A stretch of 64,000 bases of DNA from Limnohabitans sp. DM1 (GCF_001269385.1 NZ_CXOO01000037.1:1-64000); one strand, 5' to 3'. Counted from the first letter of the stretch, positions 17,334 through 26,032 are shown. Numbers and translations: made by a program. The notes: generated from the letters alone by a model not told the origin.

Positions 17334-18584
17334 ATGAGCTCCAAAGGATTTTTCAACGCGTTTGCCGATGTGTGGATGCACGAAGGCGTGCGCACGCCCA
17401 TGGTCGATTACTGCGGCGCGTTGGGCCACATCTCGCCCACCGACCTGGGCATCAAGGCCGCACGCGAAGCTTTGAAGCGCTCTGGCATCGCCGCCAGCGA
17501 GATCGGCTCGGTCATCACCGGCAACATGGCTCCGGGCGACTTTGATCAGTTTGTGCTGCCGCGCCACATTGGCCTGTACGCAGGCGTGCCGCAAGAGGTG
17601 CCCGCCATCATGGTGCAGCGCATTTGCGGCACCGGTTTTGAGTTGTTTCGCCAAGCGGGCGAGCAGATCGAAGCGGGCGTGTGCGAGGCCGCGCTGGTGG
17701 TCGGCACCGAGAGCATGACGCGCAACCCGATTGCCGCCTTTGACCACCGCACCGGCTTCAAGCTGGGTGCGCCTGTGGGCTTCAAGGACTTCATGTGGGA
17801 AGCCCTGAAAGACCCGGCCGCAGGCATCAACATGATCCAGACCGCCGAGAACCTGGCCAAAAAATACAACATCACCCGCGAAGAGGTGGACCAGTTTGCC
17901 TCCGACTCGTTCGCCAAAGCCGTGGCCGCGCAAGCCGCTGGTTTTCATGCGGGCGAGATCGTGCCGGTGGTCACCGAAAAATTCGAGCTGGAAGGCTACG
18001 TCTCGCGCGGCATCAAACTGCAAGGCAAAGTGACCGAGGTCAGCGCCGACACCCACCCACGCATCTCGCCCGCCGAGGTGCTGGGCAAACTCAGGCCTGT
18101 GTACGAAGGCGGCGTGCAAACCGGTGGCAACAGCTCGGCCCTGGTCGATGCGGCGGCGGCTTGTGTGGTCACGTCGGGCACCTATGCCAAAGCCAACGGC
18201 AAAAAGCCGCTGGCCCGCGTGGTCGCTGCTGCGGCTGTGGGCGTGCCGCCCGAGATCATGGGCATTGGCCCCGCGCCTGCGATCCGCTTGCTGCTCGAGC
18301 GCACGGGCCTGAAACTGTCCGACATTGGCCGCTTTGAAATCAACGAAGCGCAAGGCGCGCAAACCCTGGCGGTGGCCAAAGAGTTGGGCCTGGACATGTC
18401 CAAGCTCAACGTCAACGGCGGCGCGATCGCGCTGGGCCACCCCCTGGCCGCAACCGGCGTGCGCCTGACCATCACGCTGGCGCGTGAGTTGCAGCGCAGC
18501 GGTTTGCGCTACGGCATCTCCAGCGCCTGCGTGGGCGGCGGGCAAGGCATTGCGCTCTTGATCGAGAACCCCGAGGCAGCATGA
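17334..18584 (+). CDS. Acetyl-CoA C-acyltransferase (thiolase)
   Basis: A 416-aa thiolase. The nucleophilic Cys is in VQRICGTGFELFRQ (about residue 95). The other catalytic segments are FEINEAQGAQTLAV, GGAIALGHPLAATG with its His, and SSACVGGGQGIALLIE with the second Cys. In this cluster it would cleave 3-oxo-phenylpropanoyl-CoA into aroyl-CoA and acetyl-CoA (inference from neighbours). The family also includes acetoacetyl-CoA thiolases, so another chain length is possible. Confidence 0.9.
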   Translation: MSSKGFFNAFADVWMHEGVRTPMVDYCGALGHISPTDLGIKAAREALKRSGIAASEIGSVITGNMAPGDFDQFVLPRHIGLYAGVPQEVPAIMVQRICGTGFELFRQAGEQIEAGVCEAALVVGTESMTRNPIAAFDHRTGFKLGAPVGFKDFMWEALKDPAAGINMIQTAENLAKKYNITREEVDQFASDSFAKAVAAQAAGFHAGEIVPVVTEKFELEGYVSRGIKLQGKVTEVSADTHPRISPAEVLGKLRPVYEGGVQTGGNSSALVDAAAACVVTSGTYAKANGKKPLARVVAAAAVGVPPEIMGIGPAPAIRLLLERTGLKLSDIGRFEINEAQGAQTLAVAKELGLDMSKLNVNGGAIALGHPLAATGVRLTITLARELQRSGLRYGISSACVGGGQGIALLIENPEAA

Positions 18585-18591
18585 CCCCCCT

Positions 18592-18650
18592 GTAGGAGCC
18601 CTTGTGGGAGCCCACCCTGTGGGCGATCTCCTGCAAAAACAAAACGACAT
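18592..18650. repeat. REP-like element (TGTAGGAGC family)
   Basis: CTGTAGGAGCCC, then TGGGAGCCCACCCTGTGGGC, then a GATCTCCTGCAAA closing half make an imperfect inverted pair with internal hairpins. It fills the 80-bp gap between the thiolase and SDR genes. Confidence 0.65.
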
Positions 18651-18664
18651 CAAAAGGAACTGAC

Positions 18665-19429
18665 ATGAACATTCAAGGACAAGCCGCATTGGTCACCGGC
18701 GGTGGCTCAGGCCTCGGTGAAGCCACAGCCCGCGAACTGGCCCGCCTGGGTGCCAAGGTCGCGGTGCTCGACCTCAACATGGCCAACGCCGAGCGCGTGG
18801 CAGCCGACATCGGCGGCGTGGCCGTCCACTGCAACGTGTCTGACCCAGACAGCATGGCCCAGGCCATCGAGACTGCCGCCGCAGCCCACGGCCCCGCCCG
18901 TATCTTGATGCAGATCGCCGGCATTGGCACCGCCAAGCGCGTGGTCGGCAAAGACGGCAAAGCCGCGCCGCTGGACGAGTTCGCCAAGGTCATCAATGTC
19001 AACCTGATCGGCACCTACAACGCGGCGCGTTTGTTTGCCGAGGCCTGCAGCAAGCTGGACCCCATGGAAGACGGTGCCCGTGGCGTGATGGTCTTCACCG
19101 CATCGGTTGCCGCCTTTGACGGGCAAGTGGGCCAGCAGGCCTACAGCGCTTCCAAGGCCGGTGTGGTGGGCATGACGCTGCCCATGGCCCGCGATTTGGC
19201 GCAACACGGCATCCGCGTGTGCACCATCGCGCCGGGCCTGTTCAAGACCCCTTTGTTGGCCAGCTTGCCCGAACCGATCCAGCAATCGCTGGCATCCAGC
19301 ATCCCCTTCCCCGCCCGCTTGGGCAAGCCCAGCGAATTTGCCGAACTGGCCTGCCACATCGTGCACAACGACCACCTGAACGGCGAAGTCATTCGCCTCG
19401 ATGGCGCCTTGCGCATGGCACCGCGCTGA
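18665..19429 (+). CDS. SDR-family 3-hydroxyacyl-CoA dehydrogenase (type II-like)
   Basis: A 254-aa short-chain dehydrogenase. The NAD-binding motif is VTGGGSGLGEATARELARLG, and the catalytic Tyr and Lys are in QQAYSASKAGVVGM. ILMQIAGIGTAKRV replaces the usual NNAG region. The overall layout (DLNMANAERVAADIGGVAVH and an RLDGALRMAPR end) matches type II 3-hydroxyacyl-CoA dehydrogenases (17-beta-HSD10-like). It would oxidise the 3-hydroxyacyl-CoA made by the crotonase and feed the thiolase. The start has AAGGAAC upstream. A heptamer array begins 6 bp after the stop. Confidence 0.88.
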   Translation: MNIQGQAALVTGGGSGLGEATARELARLGAKVAVLDLNMANAERVAADIGGVAVHCNVSDPDSMAQAIETAAAAHGPARILMQIAGIGTAKRVVGKDGKAAPLDEFAKVINVNLIGTYNAARLFAEACSKLDPMEDGARGVMVFTASVAAFDGQVGQQAYSASKAGVVGMTLPMARDLAQHGIRVCTIAPGLFKTPLLASLPEPIQQSLASSIPFPARLGKPSEFAELACHIVHNDHLNGEVIRLDGALRMAPR

Positions 19430-19434
19430 CGCCC

Positions 19435-19563
19435 GTTGAGCGTTTGGCGTTCAGCGTTGAGCGTGAAAAACCGCCCAACGCCCAACGCCCAACGCTCAAC
19501 GCTCAACGCCCAACGCCCAACGCTCAACGCTCAACGCCCAACGCCCACCCCTCAACGCTTAAC
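19435..19563. repeat. Inverted heptamer-repeat element, copy B (no protein)
   Basis: Four forward units (GTTGAGC, GTTTGGC, GTTCAGC, GTTGAGC) occupy 19435-19462. After a 10-bp spacer, thirteen reverse units in strict 7-bp phase fill 19473-19563: GCCCAAC and GCTCAAC alternate in pairs, ending GCCCACC, CCTCAAC, GCTTAAC. It fills the whole SDR-thioesterase gap. The copy-number asymmetry (4 against 13) suggests slippage. Confidence 0.92.
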
Positions 19564-19573
19564 GAAATAACCC

Positions 19574-19990
19574 ATGAAAACCGTCATCTACGAAGTTCAA
19601 GTGGTGTTCGGTGACTGCGACCCCGCGGGCATCGTCTTTTTCCCTAATTTCTCCAAATGGATGGACGCGTCATCGCTGAACTTCTTCATGAAATGCGGCA
19701 TTCCACCCTGGCGCGAGTTGGTCAAGACGCGCGGCATCATCGGCACGCCCCTCTTGGAGATCAACACCAAATTCATCCGCCCCGCCACCTATGGCGAAAC
19801 ACTGCAGGTGCACACCAGCGTGCAGGAGTGGCGCGAGAAAGTGTTTGTGCACAAACATGTGGTGATGCGTGGCGACACCGTGCTGTGCGAGGGCACCGAG
19901 GTGCGCGCCTTTTGCATCAAGCACCCCGAAGACCCGGACCGCATCAAAGCCATTGCCGTGCCCGAAGACATCAAAGCCTTGTGCAGCTGA
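19574..19990 (+). CDS. Acyl-CoA thioesterase (4-hydroxybenzoyl-CoA thioesterase-like hotdog fold)
   Basis: A 138-aa single hotdog domain. The signature is VVFGDCDPAGIVFFPNFSKW (residues about 10-29), where the Asp of CDPAGIV is the catalytic residue in Pseudomonas-type 4-hydroxybenzoyl-CoA thioesterases. It would release the aromatic acid (4-hydroxybenzoate or vanillate type) from its CoA ester at the end of the side-chain beta-oxidation encoded around it. The substrate is inferred from context. It is translated directly after heptamer array B. Confidence 0.88.
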   Translation: MKTVIYEVQVVFGDCDPAGIVFFPNFSKWMDASSLNFFMKCGIPPWRELVKTRGIIGTPLLEINTKFIRPATYGETLQVHTSVQEWREKVFVHKHVVMRGDTVLCEGTEVRAFCIKHPEDPDRIKAIAVPEDIKALCS

Positions 19991-20052
19991 TGGGATCGAT
20001 TCCCCTCTTTCCCCCAACCTGAATTTTCATCCACCCTTTCGAGGAGACAAGC

Positions 20053-21054
20053 ATGAGCAACCGTCGCGAATTCATCCAATCCACCCTCGGTGCCGCCATT
20101 TTGGGCAGCACCGCGTTCCAGCAAGCTTGGGCGCAAAGCGGCCTGCCGATCGAGCAAGTCAAAGTGCTCTACGGCTTCCCACCCGGCAGCTCCGGCGACA
20201 TCTGCGCTCGCCGTGTGGCCGAGAAGTTTGGCGGCACGCCCTACAGCAAGAATTCCGGCATCATCGACAGCCGCCCCGGCGCAGGCGGCCAGATTGCCCT
20301 GAACCTGCTGAAAAGCGCTCCGGCCGACGGCTCGGTGCTGGCCATGACCCCGTTCTCGGCCATCTCGCTTTACCCGCACATCTTTAAAAACCTGCAGTAC
20401 AAGCCTTTTGAGGACTTCACGCCCGTGGGCACCGCCTCCATGATTCACCACGGTTTTGCCGTCGGCCCCATGGTGCCAGCCAGTGTGAAAAACGTGAAAG
20501 ACTTCATCGCATGGGCCAAGGCCAACCCCGCACAAGCGAGCTACGGCTCGCCCGCTGCAGGCTCCACGCCCCACTTTGTTGGCGCTTTGCTCGGCCTGAA
20601 CCAGAATTTCGAGTTCAAGCATGTGCCTTACCGTGGCTCGGTGCCCGGCGTGACCGATGTGGTCGGCGGCCAAATCGCCTGCATGTTCACACCGCACGGC
20701 GACTTCATTGCCAACCACAAAGCCGGCAAGATGCGCATCCTGGCCACATCGGGCAAAACCCGTTCGCCTTTTGTGCCCGACGTGGCCACCTTTGCCGAGC
20801 AAGGCTTTCCTGAATTGACCGTGGAAGAGTGGTTCGGCTTTTATGCCCCCGCCAAAACCCCGGCCAACGTAGTGCAAGCGGCCAATGCGGCGATCAATGC
20901 CGCCCTCAAAGACAAAGGCGTGCAAGACGCTTTGACCGTGGTGGGCCTGATTCCTTTTGGCGGCACGGTTGCGGACCAACTCAAGAGCTCGCAAGTTGAA
21001 CTCGAGCGTTGGGGTCCGCTGATCAAGCGCATCGGCTTCAGCGTCGATTCTTGA
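20053..21054 (+). CDS. Tripartite tricarboxylate transporter (Bug-type) substrate-binding protein
   Basis: A 333-aa exported protein. The N-terminus SNRREFIQSTLGAAILGSTA resembles a Tat signal with twin Arg, cleaved after AWA near residue 27. Bug-family landmarks are VKVLYGFPPGSSGDICARRV, DSRPGAGGQIALNLL, ALGLN-type PHFVGALLGLNQNF and MRILATSGKTRSPFVPDVAT. No tctA or tctB gene is nearby, as is common for Bug proteins in Burkholderiales. Its place among aromatic CoA-ester enzymes suggests capture of the aromatic acid in the periplasm (inference). The ribosome binding site GAGGAGA is strong. Confidence 0.9.
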   Translation: MSNRREFIQSTLGAAILGSTAFQQAWAQSGLPIEQVKVLYGFPPGSSGDICARRVAEKFGGTPYSKNSGIIDSRPGAGGQIALNLLKSAPADGSVLAMTPFSAISLYPHIFKNLQYKPFEDFTPVGTASMIHHGFAVGPMVPASVKNVKDFIAWAKANPAQASYGSPAAGSTPHFVGALLGLNQNFEFKHVPYRGSVPGVTDVVGGQIACMFTPHGDFIANHKAGKMRILATSGKTRSPFVPDVATFAEQGFPELTVEEWFGFYAPAKTPANVVQAANAAINAALKDKGVQDALTVVGLIPFGGTVADQLKSSQVELERWGPLIKRIGFSVDS

Positions 21055-21077
21055 TTGGACCGACCCACACCGTGTTG

Positions 21078-21110
21078 TCCGGCGCAGCTTGAGGGTTGCG
21101 CCGGATTTTT
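21078..21110 (+). terminator. Intra-cluster terminator after the binding-protein gene
   Basis: TCCGGCGCA (21078-21086) pairs with TGCGCCGGA (21097-21105) and is followed by TTTTT. It may lower expression of the downstream dehydrogenase and MarR genes relative to the binding protein. Confidence 0.8.
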
Positions 21111-21129
21111 CCATTGAACAAAGAACCCC

Positions 21130-22857
21130 ATGAACGCCTATCAGCCCCGCACCGACGACATGCAATTTTTGTTGTCCCGCGTTTTGAACGCGCCGGCCCA
21201 ACTGCAAGCCCTGCCCGCCTTTGCCGAGGTGGACGCCGAATTGATGCAGCAGGTGCTGGGTGAAGCGGGCAAGTTCGTGGGCGACGTCATCGCCCCGCTC
21301 AACCGCGATGGCGACGAGGTCGGGGCCCAATGGAAAGACGGCGTGGTCACCATGCCGCCGGGCTTCAAAGACGCCTACCAATCCTTTTGGCAATCGGGCT
21401 GGCCCGCTTTGGCCGCCAGCGCCGAAGATGGCGGCCAAGGCCTGCCCAGCGTGCTCGAAGCCATGCTCTACGAAATGCTGAGCGCCGCCAACCACGGCTG
21501 GACCATGGCGCCGGGCTTGCTGCATGGCGCGTACGAATGCATCAAGCACCACGGCAGCGACGAACTCAAAGCGCAGTATTTGGAGAAAGTGGCCACCGGC
21601 GAATGGCTGGCCACCATGTGCCTGACCGAGCCGCACGCGGGCTCTGACCTGGGCCTGGCGCGCACCAAGGCGGTCCCCATGCCCGATGGCCGCTATGCCG
21701 TCAGCGGCACCAAAATATTCATCTCGGGCGGTGAGCACGACCTGAGCGACAACATCGTGCACCTGGTGCTGGCGCGCCTGCCCGACGCGCCGCCTGGCCC
21801 CAAAGGCCTGTCGCTTTTCCTGGTGCCCAAGTTCTACCCCGACGGTTCGCGCAGCCGCGTGCACTGCGATCGCATCGAAGAAAAAATGGGCCTGCACGGT
21901 AGCCCCACTTGCGTGATGCGTTTTGACGAAGCGGTGTCTTCAATCGTGGGCGAGCCCGGAAAGGGCCTGAACGCGATGTTCGTGATGATGAACGCCGCCC
22001 GCTTGCATGTGGCCTTGCAAGGCATTGGCCTCTTGGACGCCGCTTGGCAAAAGGCCGACGCCTATGCACAAGAGCGCCGCCAGATGCGTGCGCCGGGCAA
22101 AGGCAAAAGCGCGGGCGAGGCTGACCTGATTGCCGAGCACCCCGCCATGCGCCGCATTCTGGACACGCAGCGCGCCTGGGTGGATGCCGGTCGCGTGTTG
22201 GCTTATCGCACGGCCCTTGAGTTGGACCAGATCAAACACAGCCCCAACGCCGACACGCAAGCCGCCGCCCAGCGCTGGTGCGCGCTGGTCACGCCGGTCA
22301 TGAAATCGGTGTTCACCCACCAGGCTTTCCATGGCGGCAGCGACTGCCTGCAGGTGCTGGGTGGCCACGGCTATGTGCGGGAATGGGGCATTGAGCAAAT
22401 CGTGCGCGACGCCCGCGTGGCCATGATTTACGAAGGCACCAACGAGATTCAGGCGATTGACCTCTTGGTGCGCAAAGTGCTGGCCGATGGCGGCGCTGGC
22501 ATGAACGCGCTGCTGGACACCCTCACAGCCGACTTGCCCCAGGCGGCCAAAGCCAGCAAAGCACACACCCCAGCGCAGGCCCGTATCCAGACCTTGCGGG
22601 CGGTGACGCAACAAATCGTGCAGGCTGCCCCCAAAGACGCGGCGCTCGCTTACCGTGTGGCCGACGACTATTTGCGCGCTGTGGCCCTGGTGCTGATGGA
22701 CTGGGCGTGGCTGCGCATCCAAGCGGGCGTGGACGCCGACACGCCCAACGCCCAAGCCCGTTGGCTGGCACCGGCCAAGGCCTTGCGAAGCTGGGTGCTG
22801 CCCGAGTTCCAGATGCGCAGCTTCATCATCGTGCAGCAATGCATGGCAGCCGCATGA
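21130..22857 (+). CDS. Acyl-CoA dehydrogenase (long, DmdC-like subfamily)
   Basis: A 575-aa FAD enzyme, longer than the classical 380-aa ACADs and like the 3-methylmercaptopropionyl-CoA dehydrogenase subgroup. It contains CLTEPHAGSDLGLARTKAVP (flavin contact), IFISGGEHDLSDNIVHLVLA, GSPTCVMRFDEA, LQVLGGHGYVREWGIEQIVR and MIYEGTNEIQAIDLLVRKV with the presumed catalytic Glu. A C-terminal extension of about 120 aa follows. In this cluster it could desaturate a saturated phenylpropanoyl-CoA to the cinnamoyl-CoA handled by the other enzymes (inference). Its stop overlaps the MarR start by ATGA. Confidence 0.9.
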   Translation: MNAYQPRTDDMQFLLSRVLNAPAQLQALPAFAEVDAELMQQVLGEAGKFVGDVIAPLNRDGDEVGAQWKDGVVTMPPGFKDAYQSFWQSGWPALAASAEDGGQGLPSVLEAMLYEMLSAANHGWTMAPGLLHGAYECIKHHGSDELKAQYLEKVATGEWLATMCLTEPHAGSDLGLARTKAVPMPDGRYAVSGTKIFISGGEHDLSDNIVHLVLARLPDAPPGPKGLSLFLVPKFYPDGSRSRVHCDRIEEKMGLHGSPTCVMRFDEAVSSIVGEPGKGLNAMFVMMNAARLHVALQGIGLLDAAWQKADAYAQERRQMRAPGKGKSAGEADLIAEHPAMRRILDTQRAWVDAGRVLAYRTALELDQIKHSPNADTQAAAQRWCALVTPVMKSVFTHQAFHGGSDCLQVLGGHGYVREWGIEQIVRDARVAMIYEGTNEIQAIDLLVRKVLADGGAGMNALLDTLTADLPQAAKASKAHTPAQARIQTLRAVTQQIVQAAPKDAALAYRVADDYLRAVALVLMDWAWLRIQAGVDADTPNAQARWLAPAKALRSWVLPEFQMRSFIIVQQCMAAA

Positions 22858-23414
22858 GCGACAACATGCCCAGAACCATACGATCTGACAAAGCCGCCAA
22901 TTTAGTGGCCCCAAAAACTCCACGCCCCGCTTCGGCCAAAGCGGTGCGCCCCAGCGCCAAAGTGGTCAAGCCTGCTGCCGCCAGCGTTGAGCAAGTGGAC
23001 ACCCGCTACCTGCAAAGCCTGATGGGCTACAACGCGCGGCGTGCGGCCCTGAGCATCATTGAATTGTTTTTGGACCGGCTTGCGCCCTATGGCCTCAAGC
23101 CGGTGGACTTTTCGGTGATGTCCACCATTGGCCACAACCCCGGCGTGACCTCGCGGCAGCTGTGCGCGGCCTTAAATTTATTGCCCCCCAACCTGGTGGG
23201 GTTGATTCAGTCGCTGGAGGCTCGGGGCCTGATCGAGCGCAAGCCCCACCCGCACGACGGTCGCGCCGTGGGCCTGCACGCCACCTCCAAGGGCCAGGCC
23301 TTGATGGTGCAAGCCGAACAAACGGCAACCGAGCTCGAAACCGAAAAAACCGCCAAGCTCACGCCAGCAGAGCGCAAAACGCTGCTGTCGCTGTTGCAAA
23401 AAATTTACCTCTGA
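22854..23414 (+). CDS. MarR-family transcriptional regulator
   Basis: I chose ATG 22854, which overlaps the dehydrogenase stop (ATGA), giving 186 aa. A basic, Ala/Pro/Lys-rich tail covers residues 1-45. The MarR winged helix follows: VDFSVMSTIGHNPGVTSRQL, NLLPPNLVGLIQSLEARGLI and RKPHPHDGRAVGLHATSKGQ (the wing with its DxR). MarR proteins in hydroxycinnamate clusters (FerR, CouR, HcaR types) repress the cluster and are released by the CoA thioester. The palindrome at 14352-14369 is its likely target (inference). Confidence 0.9.
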   Translation: MSDNMPRTIRSDKAANLVAPKTPRPASAKAVRPSAKVVKPAAASVEQVDTRYLQSLMGYNARRAALSIIELFLDRLAPYGLKPVDFSVMSTIGHNPGVTSRQLCAALNLLPPNLVGLIQSLEARGLIERKPHPHDGRAVGLHATSKGQALMVQAEQTATELETEKTAKLTPAERKTLLSLLQKIYL

Positions 23415-23417
23415 GCT

Positions 23418-24071
23418 TCACCTGACAGCAGCGCGTTCGGCCAAAAAGATGTCAATCCGACGGTTGCGGGCGCGGCCTGCTTCTGTGGCATTGTCGGCAA
23501 TGGGTTCACGAGAACCTCGGCCATCAATCGCCATGCGGCTCGCATTGACGCCGCGTGACACCAGATAATCGCGCGCACTTTGCGCCCGGTTCACCGACAA
23601 AGGGTTGTTGATGGCGTCGCTGCCTGTGTTGTCGGTGTGGCCCACAATTTTGACCTCCATGGACACTTGCTGGCTCAAACCCTGAGCAAATTGGTCCAGG
23701 ATCGGGCGCAAATTCGGCTTGATGTCATAGCGCCCCGTGTCGAATGAAATGTCATTCGGAATGCTCAGCTTGAGCTGGTTATCAGCGGTTTGCGTGACCA
23801 CCGTGCCGGTGCCCGCTGTGGCAGCTTCCATGGCGCGTTTTTTGTCTTCCATGTTTTTGGACCAGACATACCCGCCCAAAGCGCCCAAGCCCGCACCAAT
23901 CGCAGATGATCGCGAATCGTGCCCCAGGATCTGCCCGGCCACCGCGCCAATCAAAGCGCCAGTTCCAGCAGCTTTTTGTTCAGGGGTTGCTGTGGCGCAG
24001 CCAGTCAATAAAACGGCTACGGCACAAGCGGCTGTGCCCATGGCGGTCCACACGGAATTTTTCGGGGTCAT
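23418..24071 (-). CDS. OmpA-family lipoprotein with glycine-zipper domain
   Basis: A 217-aa protein with a lipoprotein signal (ACAVAVLLTGCATATPEQKA, lipobox LTGC). A glycine-rich zipper segment follows (GTGALIGAVAGQILGHDSRS to GLGALGGYVWS, about residues 36-70). The C-terminal OmpA/MotB peptidoglycan-binding domain shows VEKIVGHTD-type KIVGHTDNTGSDAINNPLSV and NRAQSARDYLVSRGV, ending RARNRRIDIFL. It would anchor the outer membrane to peptidoglycan. It converges with marR, only 3 bp apart. Residue numbers are approximate. Confidence 0.9.
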   Translation of the reverse strand: MTPKNSVWTAMGTAACAVAVLLTGCATATPEQKAAGTGALIGAVAGQILGHDSRSSAIGAGLGALGGYVWSKNMEDKKRAMEAATAGTGTVVTQTADNQLKLSIPNDISFDTGRYDIKPNLRPILDQFAQGLSQQVSMEVKIVGHTDNTGSDAINNPLSVNRAQSARDYLVSRGVNASRMAIDGRGSREPIADNATEAGRARNRRIDIFLAERAAVR

Positions 24072-24245
24072 GAACTGTGTTCTCCTTTGACATGAATGGA
24101 CCTAATTTAGCCCATGCAGACTGGATTTCAGTTTTGCAACACACCAAGCTTGCAAGTAATCGTTTCAGCCCTGTCCGCCCAGGTGACAGCCTGGCAAGCA
24201 CCCGGCTGTCAAAATCATTCTTTTGTTTGCCCGAAAGGATGGAAC

Positions 24246-25418
24246 ATGCTGCCCAACACCTTGCCCACAGACATGCATCAGGCCTTGTTGATCGGGCGTT
24301 TATGGGTGCCAAGCCTGGGGCCTGTGCTCGTGGCAATCGCGCAAGACGCCGTGTTCGACCTGTCTGAATTGGCGGCCACTTGCAGCGATTTGCTGGAACT
24401 GCCCCAAGCGGCCGAACGCGTGAGTGAATGCATGCGCACCGGGCAGGCGCCTCGCCTGGCCAGCACAGCCGATGCAATGGCCAACAGCGATGAAAGCAAG
24501 CGCCAAGCCGACCAGCCCTGGTTCATGGCCCCGTGCGACTTGCAGGCCATCAAGGCGGCAGGCGTGACCTTTGTGGCCAGCATGCTCGAGCGCGTGATCG
24601 AAGAGCAGGCACGGGGCGACGCCAGCCGGGCAGAAGCGGTGCGTCAGGCCGTGGTGGCGGTGATTGGTGACAACCTTCGCAGTGTCAAACCCGGCTCGCC
24701 CGAATCTGGCAAGCTCAAGGAAGTGCTGCTGGCCCAGGGCATGTGGTCGCAATACCTGGAGGTGGGCATTGGTCCTGACGCCGAAATTTTCACCAAGGCG
24801 CAGCCCATGAGCGCGGTCGGCCCAGGCGCCAGCGTGGGCATCCACCCGGGCAGCCAGTGGAACAACCCCGAGCCCGAAATCGTGCTGGCAGTCAACTCAC
24901 GCGGTCAAGTGGTCGGCGCCACGCTGGGCAACGATGTCAACCTGCGCGACTTTGAAGGCCGCAGCGCCCTGCTGCTGGGCAAGGCCAAAGACAACAACGC
25001 CAGCTGCGCTATCGGCCCTTTCATCCGATTGTTTGACGACCATTTCGGCATCGCCGATGTGCGCCAGTGCGACCTCAGCCTGAAAGTGCATGGCCCTGAA
25101 GGCTTTGTGATGCAAGGCAGCAGCTCGCTCAGCCAGATCAGCCGCGATCCGCTGGATCTGGTGGGTCAAGCCATGGGCCAGTACCACCAATACCCGGACG
25201 GCATGATGCTGTTTTTGGGCACCATGTTCGCCCCCACGCAAGACCGGCATGGCCCCGGCCAAGGCTTCACCCATGTGGTGGGCGACGTGGTGAGCGTGTC
25301 CACCCCCCAGCTGGGCACCTTGGTCAACCAAGTCACCACCAGCGACCAGGCCAAGCCCTGGGTATACGGCGTGGGCGCCCTGATGCGCGACCTGGCCAAA
25401 CGCCAGCTGCTGGTTTAA
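24246..25418 (+). CDS. Fumarylacetoacetate hydrolase-family protein
   Basis: ATG 24246 is preceded by AAAGGATGGAAC (good ribosome binding site) and gives 390 aa; the frame is open further upstream without support. The FAH-type metal site is seen in GPDAEIFTKAQPMSAVGPGA and WNNPEPEIVLAVNSRGQVVG (E-x-E/D ligands), followed by GNDVNLRDFEGRSALLLGKA. The layout resembles bacterial FAH proteins that act as 2-keto-3-deoxy sugar acid dehydratases or 2-oxo-acid hydrolases. The substrate is unknown. It diverges from the OmpA-like gene and is not clearly part of an operon. Confidence 0.85.
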   Translation: MLPNTLPTDMHQALLIGRLWVPSLGPVLVAIAQDAVFDLSELAATCSDLLELPQAAERVSECMRTGQAPRLASTADAMANSDESKRQADQPWFMAPCDLQAIKAAGVTFVASMLERVIEEQARGDASRAEAVRQAVVAVIGDNLRSVKPGSPESGKLKEVLLAQGMWSQYLEVGIGPDAEIFTKAQPMSAVGPGASVGIHPGSQWNNPEPEIVLAVNSRGQVVGATLGNDVNLRDFEGRSALLLGKAKDNNASCAIGPFIRLFDDHFGIADVRQCDLSLKVHGPEGFVMQGSSSLSQISRDPLDLVGQAMGQYHQYPDGMMLFLGTMFAPTQDRHGPGQGFTHVVGDVVSVSTPQLGTLVNQVTTSDQAKPWVYGVGALMRDLAKRQLLV

Positions 25419-25437
25419 CAAGCACAAAGCATCCCGG

Positions 25438-25514
25438 TAGGTCGGCGGCTTCAGCCCCGACATGAGGCCTGCGCCGAAGCGAACCATGTCGGAGCAGAAG
25501 CTCCCACCTACGGG
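25438..25514. repeat. REP-like element (GTAGGTCGG family)
   Basis: The left half is GTAGGTCGGCGGCTTCAGCC then CCGACATG; the right half is CATGTCGGAGC...CCCACCTACGGG. The halves are inverted. It occupies most of the 240-bp gap 25419-25658; the rest is the FKBP leader. Confidence 0.8.
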
Positions 25515-25658
25515 GGCCGTGTATCCGAAGGTCGGCACTCGAAGAGTACGACATGACAGGATCCGGATGATGTGCAGGTCGGGGCTGGCATAATTTTGGT
25601 TTTTCGACCGCCCTCAAGCGCCTGCGTTGGCGCCATCGCATTCACAGAAAGCTCTCCC

Positions 25659-26009
25659 ATGAACACCACCCCCTCCGGCCTGCAATACGAAGACACCGTT
25701 GTTGGCGAAGGCGCTGAAGCCACCAAAGGCCAGGACGTCACCGTGCACTACACCGGCTGGCTCTACAAGGACGGCCAACAAGGCGCCAAGTTCGATTCGA
25801 GCCGTGACCGACGCGATCCCTTCGTGTTTCCATTGGGCGCAGGCATGGTCATCAAGGGCTGGGACGAAGGCGTGGCCGGCATGAAGGTGGGCGGTCAGCG
25901 CACCTTGATCATCCCGTCCGAGTTGGGCTACGGTGCCCGCGGTGCTGGCGGTGTGATTCCGGCCAATGCCACCCTCAAATTTGACGTGGAATTGCTGGCT
26001 TTAAACTGA
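25659..26009 (+). CDS. FKBP-type peptidyl-prolyl cis-trans isomerase
   Basis: A 116-aa single-domain cytoplasmic FKBP. The fold landmarks are VTVHYTGWLYKDGQQGAKFD, FVFPLGAGMVIKGWDEGVAG, MKVGGQRTLIIPSELGYGAR and IPANATLKFDVELL. It assists proline isomerisation during folding. I started at ATG 25659, the first codon of the conserved domain, since the longer upstream frame is repeat sequence. A strong terminator follows. Confidence 0.92.
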   Translation: MNTTPSGLQYEDTVVGEGAEATKGQDVTVHYTGWLYKDGQQGAKFDSSRDRRDPFVFPLGAGMVIKGWDEGVAGMKVGGQRTLIIPSELGYGARGAGGVIPANATLKFDVELLALN

Positions 26010-26032
26010 TTAGGCACTCAGTCTGCCACCCT

